From: Corallium rubrum
Taxonomy: Eukaryota; Cnidaria; Anthozoa; Scleralcyonacea; Coralliidae
Reading direction: 5' to 3'
Assembly (NCBI GenBank): GCA_964035015.1
Contig: OZ036005.1
Span: 4,433,247 to 4,497,246, forward strand
DNA: 64,000 nucleotides
Below are positions 49,309 through 61,769 of the stretch, one piece after another. The notes under the pieces were generated by a model. It was not told where the DNA came from and searched no databases. It saw only the letters and a list, made by a program, of their open reading frames with translations. Numbering within the stretch: the stretch's first letter is position 1; every line of letters begins with the position of its first letter. Made by a program: the position numbers and the translations under genes.

Positions 49309-51129
49309 GTAAGTACGTTTGACTTTCTATGCTATATAGTGTCGTTTGAAAATTATTGGCAATTTACCAACGTTTATAACCCACTTATTATGTTCTTCAA
49401 GTCAAGAACTTTAGAACCAGTCGAACAAGCACCGCGCGTTCTTGCGGTGTATAATTCGCTTTGGTGGAGGAAATTTATCTGTATTTGTATTGTGAGGATT
49501 TTAGAAACTAAAATATGGCCAGAACTTGGAAATTAAGCCTATCATAAGTCATAACTAAACGGTGTCACGATGGCAGAATTCGCTGAAGTAGACATAGCAT
49601 ATACGCAGTCATGCCACATATCTTTCCGTGACGGTGTTACCAAACCTTCATAGATTGAAATTTTGTCAATATTCTCTTAGTTGGGCAGAGGTTGATTTGT
49701 AGATACACCACATTTATATTTATTTATTTGCTGAGCTTTTAGCTTTGTTGAGGCCAATCAAAATATGATATGAAGAAATAATTATACCTTGCTATATATG
49801 TATATTTATCGAACAGGATAGTTAAATATGGGACAATGTCCTAAAATTATATTCTAATTCCTACTCCTTAGTTGTCATATGCGTGGTACAACGTTATTAA
49901 TATATTTTAGAATACAGTAGTACAAATTCCTAGCCAGTGGGCCTGGTAGTGAAAGTAGTTTATAAATTTGGTGGATTACCACTAGGCTATGTAAAGACTA
50001 AAGCCTACTGCTGTACAGACCTGGTCTTTCAAAATGTCCATGATTCTCGGAGAATACATCTTTTTATTGGCATTCTTATTTCTATATTAATCAAGTATAG
50101 AAACAGAACACATATGATGCCACAGTGGCAGAATTCGCTGAAGTAGGCATACTACGTAATCATATTCCTCCATATTGCCATTAAGCCTTCAGAGATTGAA
50201 ATTTTGTCAATATTCTCATACAGGCAGAGGTTAATTTGTAGAACACCACATTTATATTTATTTACTTACTCGGACCTTTGTTGAGGCCGTCAAAATATAT
50301 GATATGAAGAAATAATGTTATACCTTGCTATACCTATATTCATAGAACAGAATACATGTAGACAAATATGGGACAATATATATTGTCTATTGTCTTAAAA
50401 TTATATCCCAATTCCTACTCCTTACTATCATATGGGAACAACTTTAATATTTTAGAATACCATAGTACAAATTCCTGGCCAGTGAAAATATACAGTTTAT
50501 AAATTTGGTGGATTACCCAGTAGGCTATGTAAAGGCTGAAGCCTATACTGTTCCATGATCATGATCAGAGATACATCTCAGTATTAGCATTCTTATTTCT
50601 ATTTTTTAATCCAACAATGATGGCAGCCACAATACAGTCTTGTGGTCCAGAAGTGGAAAATGAATTTGAGGGTGGAGGGTGAGATGCTGTTCATGGCTTT
50701 GCTGCGACCTCTACTCTCTAGGGAGGTATGGGGGCAAGCTCACCCAGAAAATGGCAATTGCAAAGTGATGGTTCATTGTTAACTGGGATTTCGACAAAAT
50801 TTTGAAATAAAGTGGATGTCTTGCACTCAAACTTGTAAATTTACATTCTACTGGAACTGGAAGGGTGTCAAATGGTTATATCATTCCAGTTGGCCAAAAT
50901 TATCAGTTTGAAGATAGACATACAGGTTGATGGCTAGCTGCTTATGTTGGTACAACTTTAATACTTTAGAATACTGTAGTATAAATTCTTGGCTAGCGAG
51001 AGTATTATATATTAAATAGTTGTAGATGCCCAGTAGGCTCCGCTATGTATGCTGAAGCCTTATTAAACTGTACAGGCCTGGGCTTGCAAGAGGCCTGTGA
51101 TTTCCAGAGAATACATTTATTGTGTGTTT

Positions 51130-51455
51130 GTATGGAAGTGAGCCAGCCCAGGTACTTGGGCTAGCCCATTGAACTTTAATTGCTGAGATCATGCTTGCCC
51201 TACTATTTTTTGTTAATTTTCATCTTGTGTTTATATGAGAGCTGAGCTAGCTGAGATCTTGCTTTGTGAGACCATGTAAAATGATTGAGCAGGCTGGCTG
51301 TCCTACCTGGGCTGGACTATATGCTCCATACACATGGCTAGGTCAACTAGCCACATGGCTAGGTCAACTAGCCATTCTCATGTGAATGAAAATTATCTTT
51401 CTAAAGTAGCCTAGCCCAAGGTACCTGGAATGGCTTGCTTCCATATTAACTAATA
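51130..51455. mobile_element. MITE with GGAAGTGAGCCAGCCCAGG ends
   Basis: ATGGAAGTGAGCCAGCCCAG with TACTTGGGCTAGCC on the left is inverted on the right as CTAGCCCAAGGTACC and TGGCTTGCTTCCAT. A 21-bp unit ACATGGCTAGGTCAACTAGC plus C is duplicated at about 51,333-51,375. Confidence 0.75.
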
Positions 51456-52075
51456 AACACCTAGTCTCCGTTAGTTTTTAGTTTTTATTAATCTAGTGGT
51501 GAGATGTCAGTCATTATGGTCCTTTATAATATACATACAAATTACTAGGGCCACAAAAGTTAAAATCATAAATTACTGTACATGCATTAATTAAAAAAAA
51601 ACACCATAAAGTTGACTTCCATTATTATAAACTAGTCTACTGTAATTCTATTACTTTTTAGTTTGTTTTTTTTTATTTAAAAAGATTTTTCCAAAGGCAG
51701 GTGTAGTGGTAATTATAAAAGGACACTTGTAGGTCCCATACTGAGATAACACACCTAATTGCAGTACAGTCTGAGTTGGTTTTTCATCACTCAAAGCATT
51801 TTTCTAAATAGTCTGGCAGCATATGTAATCCCGTGGGAATTTCGTGAAGAAAGCAAGCGACTAGTCTGGTTGTGTTAAGGGGACCATAAGGAACATGAAA
51901 AATGTTGGCAATTTTGTAACTTGCACCAATGGCCGCTATAGTGGGTTTAAAACGTGATGTATATGGCCCACCATGGAAACGAGGCTGAGCAATAAAACAC
52001 CTTATAACCATTGTTAATGGCAACAGATCGTTACCAAAATTACTCATGCCTTATATTGAAGTGTATCTGACACAC
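51456..52075. other. Sequence between the tandem array and the purine array
   Basis: AT-rich sequence with poly-A/T runs near 51,590 and 51,665. An 86-codon minus-strand frame at 51,787-52,047 (with PRFHGGPYTSRFKPTIAAIG) is open but I do not recognise it and see no splice context that makes it a gene. Confidence 0.5.
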
Positions 52076-55000
52076 CTAAGTAACGAGGGGGAGGAGGCAC
52101 GGGAAGAGGAGGAGGAGGAGGACGTGCAGGAGGAGGAGCAGGTGCAGGAGGAGGAGCAGATGCAGGAGGAGGAGCAGAAGCAGGAGGAGGAGAAGCAGAA
52201 GGAGGAAGAAGAGGAGCAGAAGGAGGAGGGGGAGGAGCAGGAGGAGGGAGAGAAGCAGGAGGTGGAGGAGGAAGAGAAGCAGGAGGTGGAGGAGGAGAAG
52301 CAGCAGGAGGAGGAAAAGCAGGAGGAGGAGCAGAAGCAGGAGGAGCAGACGCAGGAGGAAGAGGAGCAGGAGGAGGAGAAGCAGGAGGAAGAGAAGCAGG
52401 AGGAGGAAGAGGAGGAGAAGCAGGAGGAGGCCGAGAAGCAGGGGGACGAGCAGAAGCAGGAGGAGCAGAAGGAGGAGGAGGAAGAGAAGCAAGAGGAGGA
52501 GAAGCACGAGGGGGAGAAGCAGCAGGATGAGTTGAAGGAGGAAGAGGAGGAGGAGAGCAGGAAGAGGAGGGGGAGAAGCAGGAGGAGGGGGAGGAGCAGA
52601 AGCAGGAGGAGGAGGAGAAGCAGGAAGAGGAGAAACAGGAGGAGGGGGAGAAGGGGAAAGAGGGGAAGCAGGAGGGGGAGAAGCAGGAGGATGAGAAGCA
52701 GGAGGAGGAGAGCAGGAAGAGGGGGAGAAGCAGGAAGAGGAGGAAGGGGAGGAGCGGAAGGAGGAGGAGAAGCAGGAGGAGGACGAGAAGCAGGTGGAGG
52801 AAGAGGAGGAGAGCAGGAAGAGGAGGATGGGGAGAAGCAGGAGGAGGAGGGGGAGGTGGACGAGGAGGAGCAGGAGGAGAAGCAGGAGGAGGAGGAGAAG
52901 CAGGAGGAGGAGAAACAGGAGGAGGGGAAGCAGGAGGGGGAGAAGCAGGAGGATGAGCAGAAGCAGGAGGAGGAGGAGAGCCGGAAGAGAGGGAGAAACA
53001 GGAAGAGCAGGAGGAGAAGCAGGAGGAGGGGGAGGAGCAGAAGGAGGGGGAGCAGGAGTACGAGGAGAAGGGAGGAGGAGAAGCAGGAGGATGAGGAGGA
53101 GGAGGAGGGGGGGGGAGAAGCAGGAAGAGGAGAAGCAGGAGGAGGAGAAGCAGGAGGAAGAGAAGCAGGAGGAGGGGGAGAAGCAGGAAGATGAGGAGGA
53201 AGAGAAGGAGGAGGAGGAGAAGCAGGAGGAAGAGAAGCAGGTGGAGGAAGAGGAGGAGAGCAGGAAGAGGAGGAGGGGGAGAAGCAGGAAGAGGAGGAGA
53301 AGCAGGAGGAGGGGGAGGAGCAGAAGGAGGATGAGCAGGATGACGAGGAGAAGTAGGACGAGGAGAAGCAGGAGGAGGAGAAGCAGGAGGGGGAGGGGGA
53401 GGAGGAGGAAGAGGGGAAGCAGGATGAGAAGCAAGGAGGAGGGGGAGAAGCAGGAAGAGGAGGAGAAGCAGGAGGGGGAGGAGCATAAGGAGAAGCAGGA
53501 GGACGAGGAGAAGCAGGAGGAGGAAAAGCAGGAGGAGAGCAGGAGGAGGGGGAGAAGCAGGAAGAGGAGGAGGAGAAGCAGGAGTGGAGGAGCAGGAGGA
53601 TTAGGAGAAGTAGGAGGACGAGGAGAAGCAGGAGGAGGAGGAGAAGCAGGAGGAGGAAGAGAGGCAGGAGGAGGAGAAGAAGGAGGGGGAGAAGTAAGAG
53701 GAGGGGAAGGAAGGGGAGAAGTAGGAAGAGGAGAAGCAGGAGGAGGAGAAGCAGGAGGGGGAGAAGCAGGATGATGAGGAGAAGGAGGAGGAGAGTAGGA
53801 AGAGGAGGAGGGGGAGAAGCAGGAGGAGGAAGCAGGAGGAGGTGGAGAAGTAGGAAGAGGAGAAGCAGGAGGGGGAGGGGGAGGAGGAGGAAGAGGGGAA
53901 GCAGGATGAGGAGAAGCAAGGAGGAGGGGGAGAAGCAGGAAGAGGAGGAGAAGCAGGAGGGGGAGGAGCATAAGGAGAAGCACGAGGACGAGGAGAAGCA
54001 GGAGGAGGAAAAGCAGGAGGAGACGCAGGAGGGGAAGAAGCAGGAGGGGGAGAAGGAGGAAGAGGGGAAGCAGGATGAGGAGAAGCAGGAGGAGAGCAGG
54101 AGGAGGGGGAGAAGCAGGAAGAGGAGGAGGAGAAGCAGGAGTGGAGGAGCAGGAGGATTAGGAGAAGTAGGAGGACGAGGAGAAGCAGGAGGAGAAGCAG
54201 GAGGAGGAAGAGAAGCAGGAGGAGGAGAAGCAGGAGGAGGAGAAGTAGGAGGAGGGGAAGGAAGGGGAGAAGTAGGAAGAGGAGAAGCAGGAGGAGGAGA
54301 AGCAGGAGGGGGAGAAGCAGGATGATGAGGAGAAGGAGGAGGAGAGTAGGAAGAGGAGGAGGGGGAGAAGCAGGAGGAGGGGAAGCAGGAGGAGGTGGAG
54401 AAGTAGGAAGAGGAGAAGCAGGAGGAGAAGCAGGAGGGGGAGAAGCAGGAGGAGGAGAAGCAGGAGGAGGGAGAGGAGGGGGAGGAGCAGAAGGAGGAGC
54501 AGGAGGACGATGAGAAGCAGGAGGAGGAGGAGAAGCAGGAGGGGGAGAAGGAGGAAGAGGAGAAGCAGGAGAGGGGAAGCAGGAGGAGGGGGAGGAGCAG
54601 AAGGAGGGGGAGCAGGAGGAGGAGGAGGTGGAGGGGGGGGAGAAGCAGGAAGAGGAGAAGCAGGAGGAGGAGAAGCAGGAGGAAGAGAAGCAGGAGGAGG
54701 GGGAGAAGCAGGAAGATGAGGAGGAAGAGAAGGAGGAGGAGGAGAAGCAGGAGGAAGAGAAACAGGTGGAGGAAGAGGAGGAGAGCAGGAAGAGGAGGAG
54801 GGGGAGAAGCAGGAAGAGGAGGAGAAGCAGGAGGAGGGGGAGGAGCAGAAGGAGGATGAGCAGGATGACGAGGAGAAGTAGGAGGACGAGGAGAAGCAGG
54901 AGGAGGAGAAGCAGGAGGAGGAGAAGCAGGAGGGGGAGGAGGAGGAAGAGGGGAAGCAGGATGAGGAGAAGCAAGGAGGAGGGGGAAAAGCAGGAAGAGG

Positions 55001-58000
55001 AGGAGAAGCAGGAGGGGGAGGAGCATAAGGAGAAGCAGGAGGACGAGGAGAAGCAGGAGGAGGAAAAGCAGGAGGAGACGCAGGAGGGGAAGAAGCAGGA
55101 GGGGGAGAAGGAGGAAGAGGGGAAGCAGGATGAGGAGAAGCAAGGAGGAGGGGGAGAAGCAGGAAGAGGAGGAGAAGCAGGAGGGGGAGGAGCATAAGGA
55201 GAAGCAGGAGGACGAGGAGAAGCAGGAGGAGGTGGAGGGGGGGGGGGGGGAGAAGCAGGAAGAGGAGAAGCAGGAGGAGGAGAAGCAGGAGGAAGAGAAG
55301 CAGGAGGAGGGGGAGAAGCAGGAAGATGAGGAGGAAGAGAAGGAGGAGGAGGAGAAGCAGGAGGAAGAGAAACAGGTGGAGGAAGAGGAGGAGAGCAGGA
55401 AGAGGAGGAGGGGGAGAAGCAGGAAGAGGAGGAGAAGCAGGAGGAGGGGGAGGAGCAGAAGGAGGATGAGCAGGATGACGAGGAGAAGTAGGAGGACGAG
55501 GAGAAGCAGGAGGAGGAGAAGCAGGAGGGGGAGGGGGAGGAGGAGGAAGAGGGGAAGCAGGATGAGGAGAAGCAAGGAGAAGGGGGAAAAGCAGGAAGAG
55601 GAGGAGAAGCAGGAGGGGGAGGAGCATAAGGAGAAGCAGGAGGACGAGAAGAAGCAGGAGGAGGAAAAGCAGCAGGAGACGCAGGAGGGGAAGAAGCAGG
55701 AGGGGGAGAAGGAGGAAGAGGGGAAGCAGGATGAGGAGAAGCAGGAGGAGAGCAGGAGGAGGGGGAGAAGCAGGAAGAGGAGGAGGAGAAGCAGGAGTGG
55801 AGGAGCAGGAGGATTAGGAGAAGTAGGAGGACGAGGAGAAGCAGGAGGAGGAGAAGCAGGAGGAGGAAGAGAAGCAGGAGGAGGAGAAGCAGGAGGGGGA
55901 GAAGTAGGAGGAGGGGAAGGAAGGGGAGAAGTAGGAAGAGGAGAAGCAGGAGGAGGAGAAGCAGGAGGGGGAGAAGCAGGAGGAGGAGGAGAAGCAGGAG
56001 GAGGAGAGCAGGGAGAGGAGGAGGGGGAGAAGGAGGGGGAGGAGCAGAAGGAGGAGCAGGAGGACGATGAGAAGCAGGAGGAGGAGGAGAAGCAGGAGGG
56101 GGAGAAGGAGGAAGAGGAGAAGCAGGAGGAGGGGAAGCAGGAGGAGGGGGAGGAGCAGAAGGAGGAGGAGCAGGAGGACGAGGAGAAGCAGGTGGAGGAA
56201 GAGGAGGAGAGCAGGACGAGGAGGATGGGTAGAAGCAGGAAGAGGAGGAGGAGAAGCTGGAGGAGGGGGAGGAGGACGAGGAGAAGCAGGACGAGGAGAA
56301 TAGGATGGGGAGAAGCAGGAAGAGGAGGAGGAGAAGCGGGAGGAGGGGGAGGAGGACGAGGAGAAGCAGGAGGAGAAGAATAGGATGGGGAGAAGCAGGA
56401 AGAGGAGGAGGAGAAGCAGGAGGAGGGGAGGAGCAGGAGGATTAGGAGAAGTAGGAGGACGAGGAGAAGCAGGAGGTGGAGAAGCAGGAGGAGGAAGAGA
56501 AGCAGGAGGAGAAGTAGGAGGAGGGGAAGGAATGAGAGAAGTAGGAAGAGGAGAAGCAGGAGGAGGAGAAGCAGGAGGGGGAGAAGCAGGATGATGAGGA
56601 GAAACAGGAGGAGGAGGGTAGGACGAGGAGGATGGGGAGAAGTAGGAAGAGGAGGAGGAGAAGCAGGAGGAGGGGGAGGAGGACGAGGAGAAGCAGGAGG
56701 AGGAGAATAGGATGGGGAGAAGCAGGAAGAGGAGGAGGAGAAGCGGGAGGAGGGGGAGGAGGACGAGGAGAAGCAGGAGGAGGAGAATAGGATGGGGAGA
56801 AGCAGGAAGAGGAGGAGGCGAAGCAGGAGGAGGGGGAGGAGGACGAGGAGAAGCAGGAGGAGGAGAATAGGATGGGGAGAAGCAGGAAGAGGAAGAGGAG
56901 AAGCGGGAGGAGGGGGAGGAGGACGAGGAGAAGCAGGAGGAGAATAGGATGGAGAGAAGCAGGAAGAGGAGGAGGAGAAGCGGGAGGAGGGGGAGGAGGA
57001 CGAGGAGAAGCAAGAAGAGGAGGAGGAGAAGCAGGAGGAGGAGAAGCAGGAGGAAGAGGAGAAGCAGGAGGAGGAGAAACAGGAGGAGGGGAAGCAGGAG
57101 CGGGAGAAGCAGGAGGATGAGCAGAAGGAGGAGGAGAGCAGGAAGATGAGGAGAAGCAGGAAGAGAAGGAGAAGCAGGAGGAGGGGAGGAGCAGAAGGAG
57201 GAGGAGCAGGAGGGCGAGGAGAAGCAGGAGGAGGAGAAGCAGGAGGATGAGGAGGAGGAGGAGGGGGTTGAGAAGCAGGAAGTAGAGAAGCAGGAGGAGG
57301 AGGGGGAGGAGGAGGAAGAGGGGAAGCAGGATGAGGAGAAGCAGGAGGAGAGCAGGAGGAGGAAGAGAAGCAAGAGGAGGAAGAGAAGCAGGAGGGGGAG
57401 AAGTAGGAGGAGGGGAAGGAAGGGGAGAAGTAAGAAGAGGAGCCGGAGGAGGAGAAGCAGGAGGGGGAGAAGCAGGATGATGAGGAGAAGCAGGAGGAGG
57501 AGAGTAGGAAGAGGAGGAGGGGGAGAAGCAGGAGGATGGGGAGCATTAGGAAGAGGAGAAGCAGGAGGATGAGGAGAAGCAGGAGGAGGAGAGTAGGGAG
57601 AGGAGGAGGGGGAGAAGCAGGAAGAGGAGGAGGAGAAGCAGGAGGAGGAGGAGGAGAAGGAGGAGGAGCAGGAGGATTAGGAGAAGTAGGAGGACGAGGA
57701 GAAGCAGGGGGAGGAAGAGAAGCAAGAGGAGGAGGAGAAGCAGGAGGGGGGGGGGGGGAGAAGTAGGAGGAGGGGAAGGAAGGGGTGAAGTAGGAAGAGG
57801 AGAAGCAGGAGGTGGAGAAGCAGGAGGGGGAGAAGCAGGTTGATGAGGAGAAGCAGGAGGAGGAGAGTAGGAAGAGGAGGGGGAGAAGCAGAAGGGTGGG
57901 AAGCAGGAAGAGGGGAAGCAGGAGGAGGTGGAGAAGTAGGAAGAGGAGAAGCAGGAGGAGGAGAAGCAGGAGGGGTGAAGGAGGAGGAGAAGCAGGAGGA

Positions 58001-60015
58001 GGAGAGCAGGGAGAGGAGGGGGAGAAGCAGGAAGAGGAGGGGGAGGAGCAGAAGGAGGAGGAGCAGGAGGACGATGAGAAGCAGGAGGAGGAGAAGGAGG
58101 AAGAGGAGAAGCAGGAGGAGGAGAAGCAGGAGGGGTGAAGGAGGAGGAGAAGCAGGAGGAGGAGAGCAGGGAGAGGAGGGGGAGAAGCAGGAAGAGGAGG
58201 GGGAGGAGCAGAAGGAGGAGGAGCAGGAGGACGAGGAGAAGCAGGTGGAGGAAGAGGAGGAGAGGAGGATGGGGAGAAGCAGGAAGAGTAGGAGGCGAAG
58301 CAGGAGGAGGGGGAGGAGGACGAGGAGAAGCAGGAGGAGGAGAATAGGATGGGGAGAAGCAGGAAGAGGAGGAGGAGAAGCGGGAGGAGGGGGAGGAGGA
58401 CGAGGAGAAGCAGGAGGAGGAGAATAGGATGGGGAGAAGCAGCAAGAGGAGGAGGAGAAGCAGGGGGAGGAGGAGGAGGAGAAGCAGGAGGAGGAGAAGC
58501 AGGAGGAAGAGGAGAAGCAGGAGGAGGAGAAACAGGAGGAGGAGAGTAGGGAGAGGAGGGGGGGGGAGAAGCAGAAAGAGGAGGACGGGGAGGAGCAGAA
58601 GGAGGAGGAGCAGGAGGACGATGAGAAGCAGGAGGAGAAGCAGGAGGAGGAGGAGAAGCAAGAGGAGGAGGAGAAGCAGGAGGGGGAGGAGCAGGAGGAC
58701 AGGAGGAGGAGGAGCAGCAGGAGGAGGAGAAGCAAGAGGAGGAGAGAAGCAGGAGGAGGGGGAGGAGCAGAAGGAGGAGAAGCAGGAGGACGAGGAGAAG
58801 CAGGAGGAGGAGGGGGAGAAGGAGGAAGAGGGGAAGCAGGAGGAGGAGAAGCAGGAGGAGAGCAGGAGGAGGAGGAGAAGCAGGAAGATGAGGAGGAGAA
58901 GCAGGAGGAGGGGGAGGAGCAGAAGGAGGAGGAGCAGGAGGACGAGGAGAATTATTAGGACGAAGAGAAGCAGGAGGACGAGGAGAAGCAGCAGGAGGAG
59001 GAGAAGCAAGAGGAGAAGGAGAAACAGGAGGGGGAGAAGCAGGAGGAGGGGAAGGAAGGGGAGAAGTAGGAAGGGGCGAAGCAGGAGGAGGAGAAGCACG
59101 AGGGAGAGAAGCAGGATGATGAGGAGAAGCAGGTGGAGTAGAGTAGGAAGAGGAGGAGGGGGAGAAGCAGGAGGCGGGGAAGCAGGAGGAGGGGGAGAAG
59201 TAGGAAGAGGAGAAGCAGGAGGAGGAGAAGCAGGAGGAGGAGAAGCAGGAGGGGGAGAAGCAGGAGGATGAGGAGAAGCAGGAGGAGGAGAGTATGGAGA
59301 GGAGGAGGGGGAGAAGTAGGAGGAGGAGGAGGAGGGGGAGGAGCAGAAGGAGGAGGACGGAGGACGATGAGAAGCAGGGGGAGGAGAAGAAGCTTGAGGG
59401 AGAGAAGGAGGAAGAGGAGAAGCAGGAGGAGGGAGAAGCAGGAGGAGGAGAAGCAGGAGGGGGAGAAGCAGGAGCAGGAGAAGCAAGAGGAGGAGGAGAA
59501 GCAGGAGGAGGAGGAGAAGCAGGAGAAGGAGGAGGAGGAGAAGCAGGAGGAGAAGCAGGAGGAGGAGTGGGAGAAATAAGAGGAGGAGGAAGAGAAGCAG
59601 GAGGAGGAGGAGGAGTGGGAGAAGCAGAAGGAGGAGGAGTGGGAGAAGCAGCAGGAGGAGGAGAAGCAAGAGGAGGAGGAGAAGCAGGAGGAGGGGGAGA
59701 AACAGGAAGAGTAGAAGGATGAGGAGGAGAAGCAGGAGGAGGAGAAGCAAAAGGAGTGGGAGAAGCAGGAGGAGGAGGAGGAGAAGCAGGAGAAGGAGAA
59801 GCAGGAGGAGAAGCAAGAGGAGAAGGAGGAGAACCAGGAGGATGAGAAACAGGAGGAGGAGAAGCAGGAGGGGCAGGAGGAGGAGAAGCAGAAAGAGGGG
59901 AAGCAGGAGGGGGAGGAGCAGGAAGAGGAGGAGGAGAAGCAGGAGGACGAGAAGCAGGAGGAGAAACAAGAGGAGGAGAAGCAGGAGGAGGAGAAGCAGG
60001 AAGAAGGAACAAGAA
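52076..60015. repeat. 8-kb polypurine minisatellite (GGAGGAGAAGCAGGA-type units)
   Basis: About 7.9 kb consists almost entirely of purines on the plus strand. The base unit is about 15 bp, AGGAGGAGAAGCAGG and variants. Higher-order blocks recur: one with AAGCAAGGAGGAGGGGGA and AGGAGCATAAGGAGAAGCAG near 53,430, 53,910, 54,970, 55,140 and 55,570, and one of about 80 bp with GAATAGGATGGGGAGAAGCA tandemly repeated in 56,290-57,000 and again at 58,265-58,450. Few stops can arise in such sequence, so reading frames up to 2,653 codons exist on the minus strand, encoding only Pro/Ser/Leu/Cys/Phe runs. I regard these as artefacts. Confidence 0.93.
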
Positions 60016-60062
60016 GAAGACTCGTCGTTGTCGGTAACATTATGACAAGGTGTCATCTCCAC

Positions 60063-60170
60063 TTAAGTCCAGACTTGCGATACTGTCATCTATTCGTGGA
60101 ACATCTCCTTAAGACAGCCGCACTTAACTGGATGGATGACTTCATCAGGTGCTGGTTGCAGTCGTGTCAT
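60063..60170 (-). pseudogene. Decayed Cys-rich (CXC-like) protein fragment
   Basis: On the minus strand a frame reads PAPDEVIHPVKCGCLKE, and after a frame change RCSTNR, a stop, then QYRKSGLKW. This resembles the C-G-C...C-S-T-N-x-C-x-C-R-K-S-G-L-x-C pattern of Cys-rich tails found on some invertebrate transposon-associated proteins. Stops and a frameshift show it is not functional. The assignment is tentative. Confidence 0.35.
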
Positions 60171-60860
60171 CAATAGAAGCCATTCATCTTTAATGAAATA
60201 AACACAATATTCAATTTTCTTTGCCATAGTGTTTGTCAAGAAAGAATACACTAGACAATTCTAAAATCAAATAGAGTTGTAAATTAAATAATACGGGTGT
60301 AGATCAAAAGACAAATCACCATTCTCCATTGACCTTCAATAATTCGCTGGTGACTGCAGCTCTGGATTCGGAACCTTGTGTCCTTGTCATTGTTCCTCCT
60401 CATTGTTGGATGTAGATGACAAATGTCAAATGTCAGTAACTAGCAAGTTAATGGAGTAAAATTGTATGCTGCAGCTGCCAATGTCATGCAAAATCTGTGT
60501 TCTGAATGTGCAAACATTTATTGTACCTTTTTCTGCATGTATGCATATGTCTTGAAGAACAATTAATGTATGGTTCCTCTTATAATTTTGATGACATAAT
60601 TTGCTGGACATCTTTTTCATTCACTATTAAAATTTACAGCAGTAATACTCGAGATGCTTATTATCTCAAGCTATTTTCTTTACCTTCTAACTAGATTGCA
60701 TTATTGTTTGACAAATTGTTGTAACGAAAATATTTAAATACTGTATTAAATTAGTGAATTTACTTTGTTATATAGTTATGTTAATTTGATTGACCTACTT
60801 AAAGCTTACTACCATACTTTATGACTGTAGCTTTTAGTACCATAGCTTTAATAGTCAAGC
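60171..60860. other. Unassigned AT-rich stretch
   Basis: I see no gene or repeat with clear ends here, only short frames. Confidence 0.5.
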
Positions 60861-60864
60861 TATT

Positions 60865-60975
60865 AGTGCACTGCATCTCACCACTGAGGACCGGAGTAAA
60901 GCCCATTTTGATTGAGTTAGTATTTGAATGGGTGACCATGCACCTGTCCGGACTTGGAACTCATGACAGATATGA
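60865..60975 (+). mobile_element. 5S-rRNA-derived SINE, second copy
   Basis: CATCTCACCACTGAGGACCG GAGTAAAGCCC and GAGTTAGTATTTGAATGGGT GACCA correspond to the 5S internal promoter, as in the copy at 40,491. It is too diverged to be a 5S gene. Confidence 0.7.
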
Positions 60976-61082
60976 GTAGAGTTGTTAGCACTTAGCCTTC
61001 TGTGCCTTGCTGGCTTTACTCTGAGAGTCTGAGTTCTTTATCAAAGTTAAAACACAGCATGGCCTATGCGCATACAGTAGAT

Positions 61083-61198
61083 AATTTTGTCAAAAATCTT
61101 GTTCAGCTCTAGATCTAAATACAAGGTTGTTACAACTATACAAATCCATCAATTTTGTCAAGAATCTCGTTCAGCTATGAATACAAGGTTGTTACAAG
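61083..61198 (+). repeat. Short tandem duplication
   Basis: AATTTTGTCAAAAATCTTGT to ACAAGGTTGTTACAA (61,083-61,136) is repeated at 61,150-61,198 with small differences. Confidence 0.8.
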
Positions 61199-61769
61199 TA
61201 CACAGTTGCATCATTGTTTTTACCATAGTAGCTATAGGCATTAAACGCAGTAGATACATGTGTGTAACACCCACCCCCCCCGAATTGCTTTATTAATAGT
61301 CGGCATCCGCCAGCGGTCAATCTCGGCGAATACTATAGTACTGGCGAGTGACTATTATGAGGCAGCCGGCAAAATTGAGCGTACCACCCACCCTGCAGAA
61401 TTTTCTGAGGACGGCCCTGGCTAGCCCTAGTAAGAGGGCTGGAATTTACCTCGCGTTGGCTTGTTCGGTGTTGCCAATTGCAGCATGTTTGCCCGCATTA
61501 GTTTCATTAATTCTGACTTGCCAACAATAGAAAAATGTCGTTTTGAACCCCTTCACCTTGAGTGGATTTCAGTTTGTCCGCATTTTAGGTTTATAAATAG
61601 CAGCTGTGCGCTTTGCTATCGAAATATCTTGAAAATGAAGAAAGTTACGGAAAAGTTTTCAAAGGTCTTCCTTTACCATCTCATAAGTTCTTTCAAATAA
61701 GCAGACTTATATTGGCAATACCTTTTTAACACAATGTTTCTAAATTAAAAGTGTGCAATGTTAGTAATA

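Larger units (their letters stand above)
45651..51120. repeat. 1.5-kb tandem repeat array, three main units plus partial units
   Basis: Landmarks recur in order. The block with GTTCGTTGTCAACTG is at 45,663, 47,238, 48,728 and, diverged, 50,772. CAGAAACTTGCTTCGGTTCT or a close variant is at 46,048, 47,546 and 49,038. GGCAGAGGTTGATTT or a close variant is at 46,715, 48,203, 49,684 and 50,226. Units run approximately 45,651-47,230, 47,231-48,717 and 48,718-50,120, then partial units to about 50,950 and 51,120 with deletions. Units 2 and 3 are more alike than unit 1, suggesting stepwise duplication. No coding frame is conserved in all units. Confidence 0.9.

Noticed and set aside
51787..52047. 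86-codon minus-strand frame next to the purine array
   Set aside because: Open and non-repetitive, but with no recognised family or convincing splice context.
52051..60012. A 2,653-codon minus-strand frame and many other long frames on both strands
   Set aside because: All lie in the polypurine minisatellite, where few stop codons can arise. The products are low-complexity Pro/Ser/Leu/Cys/Phe or Glu/Lys/Arg/Gly runs, several frames are open at once, and there is no recognisable domain or clear start.
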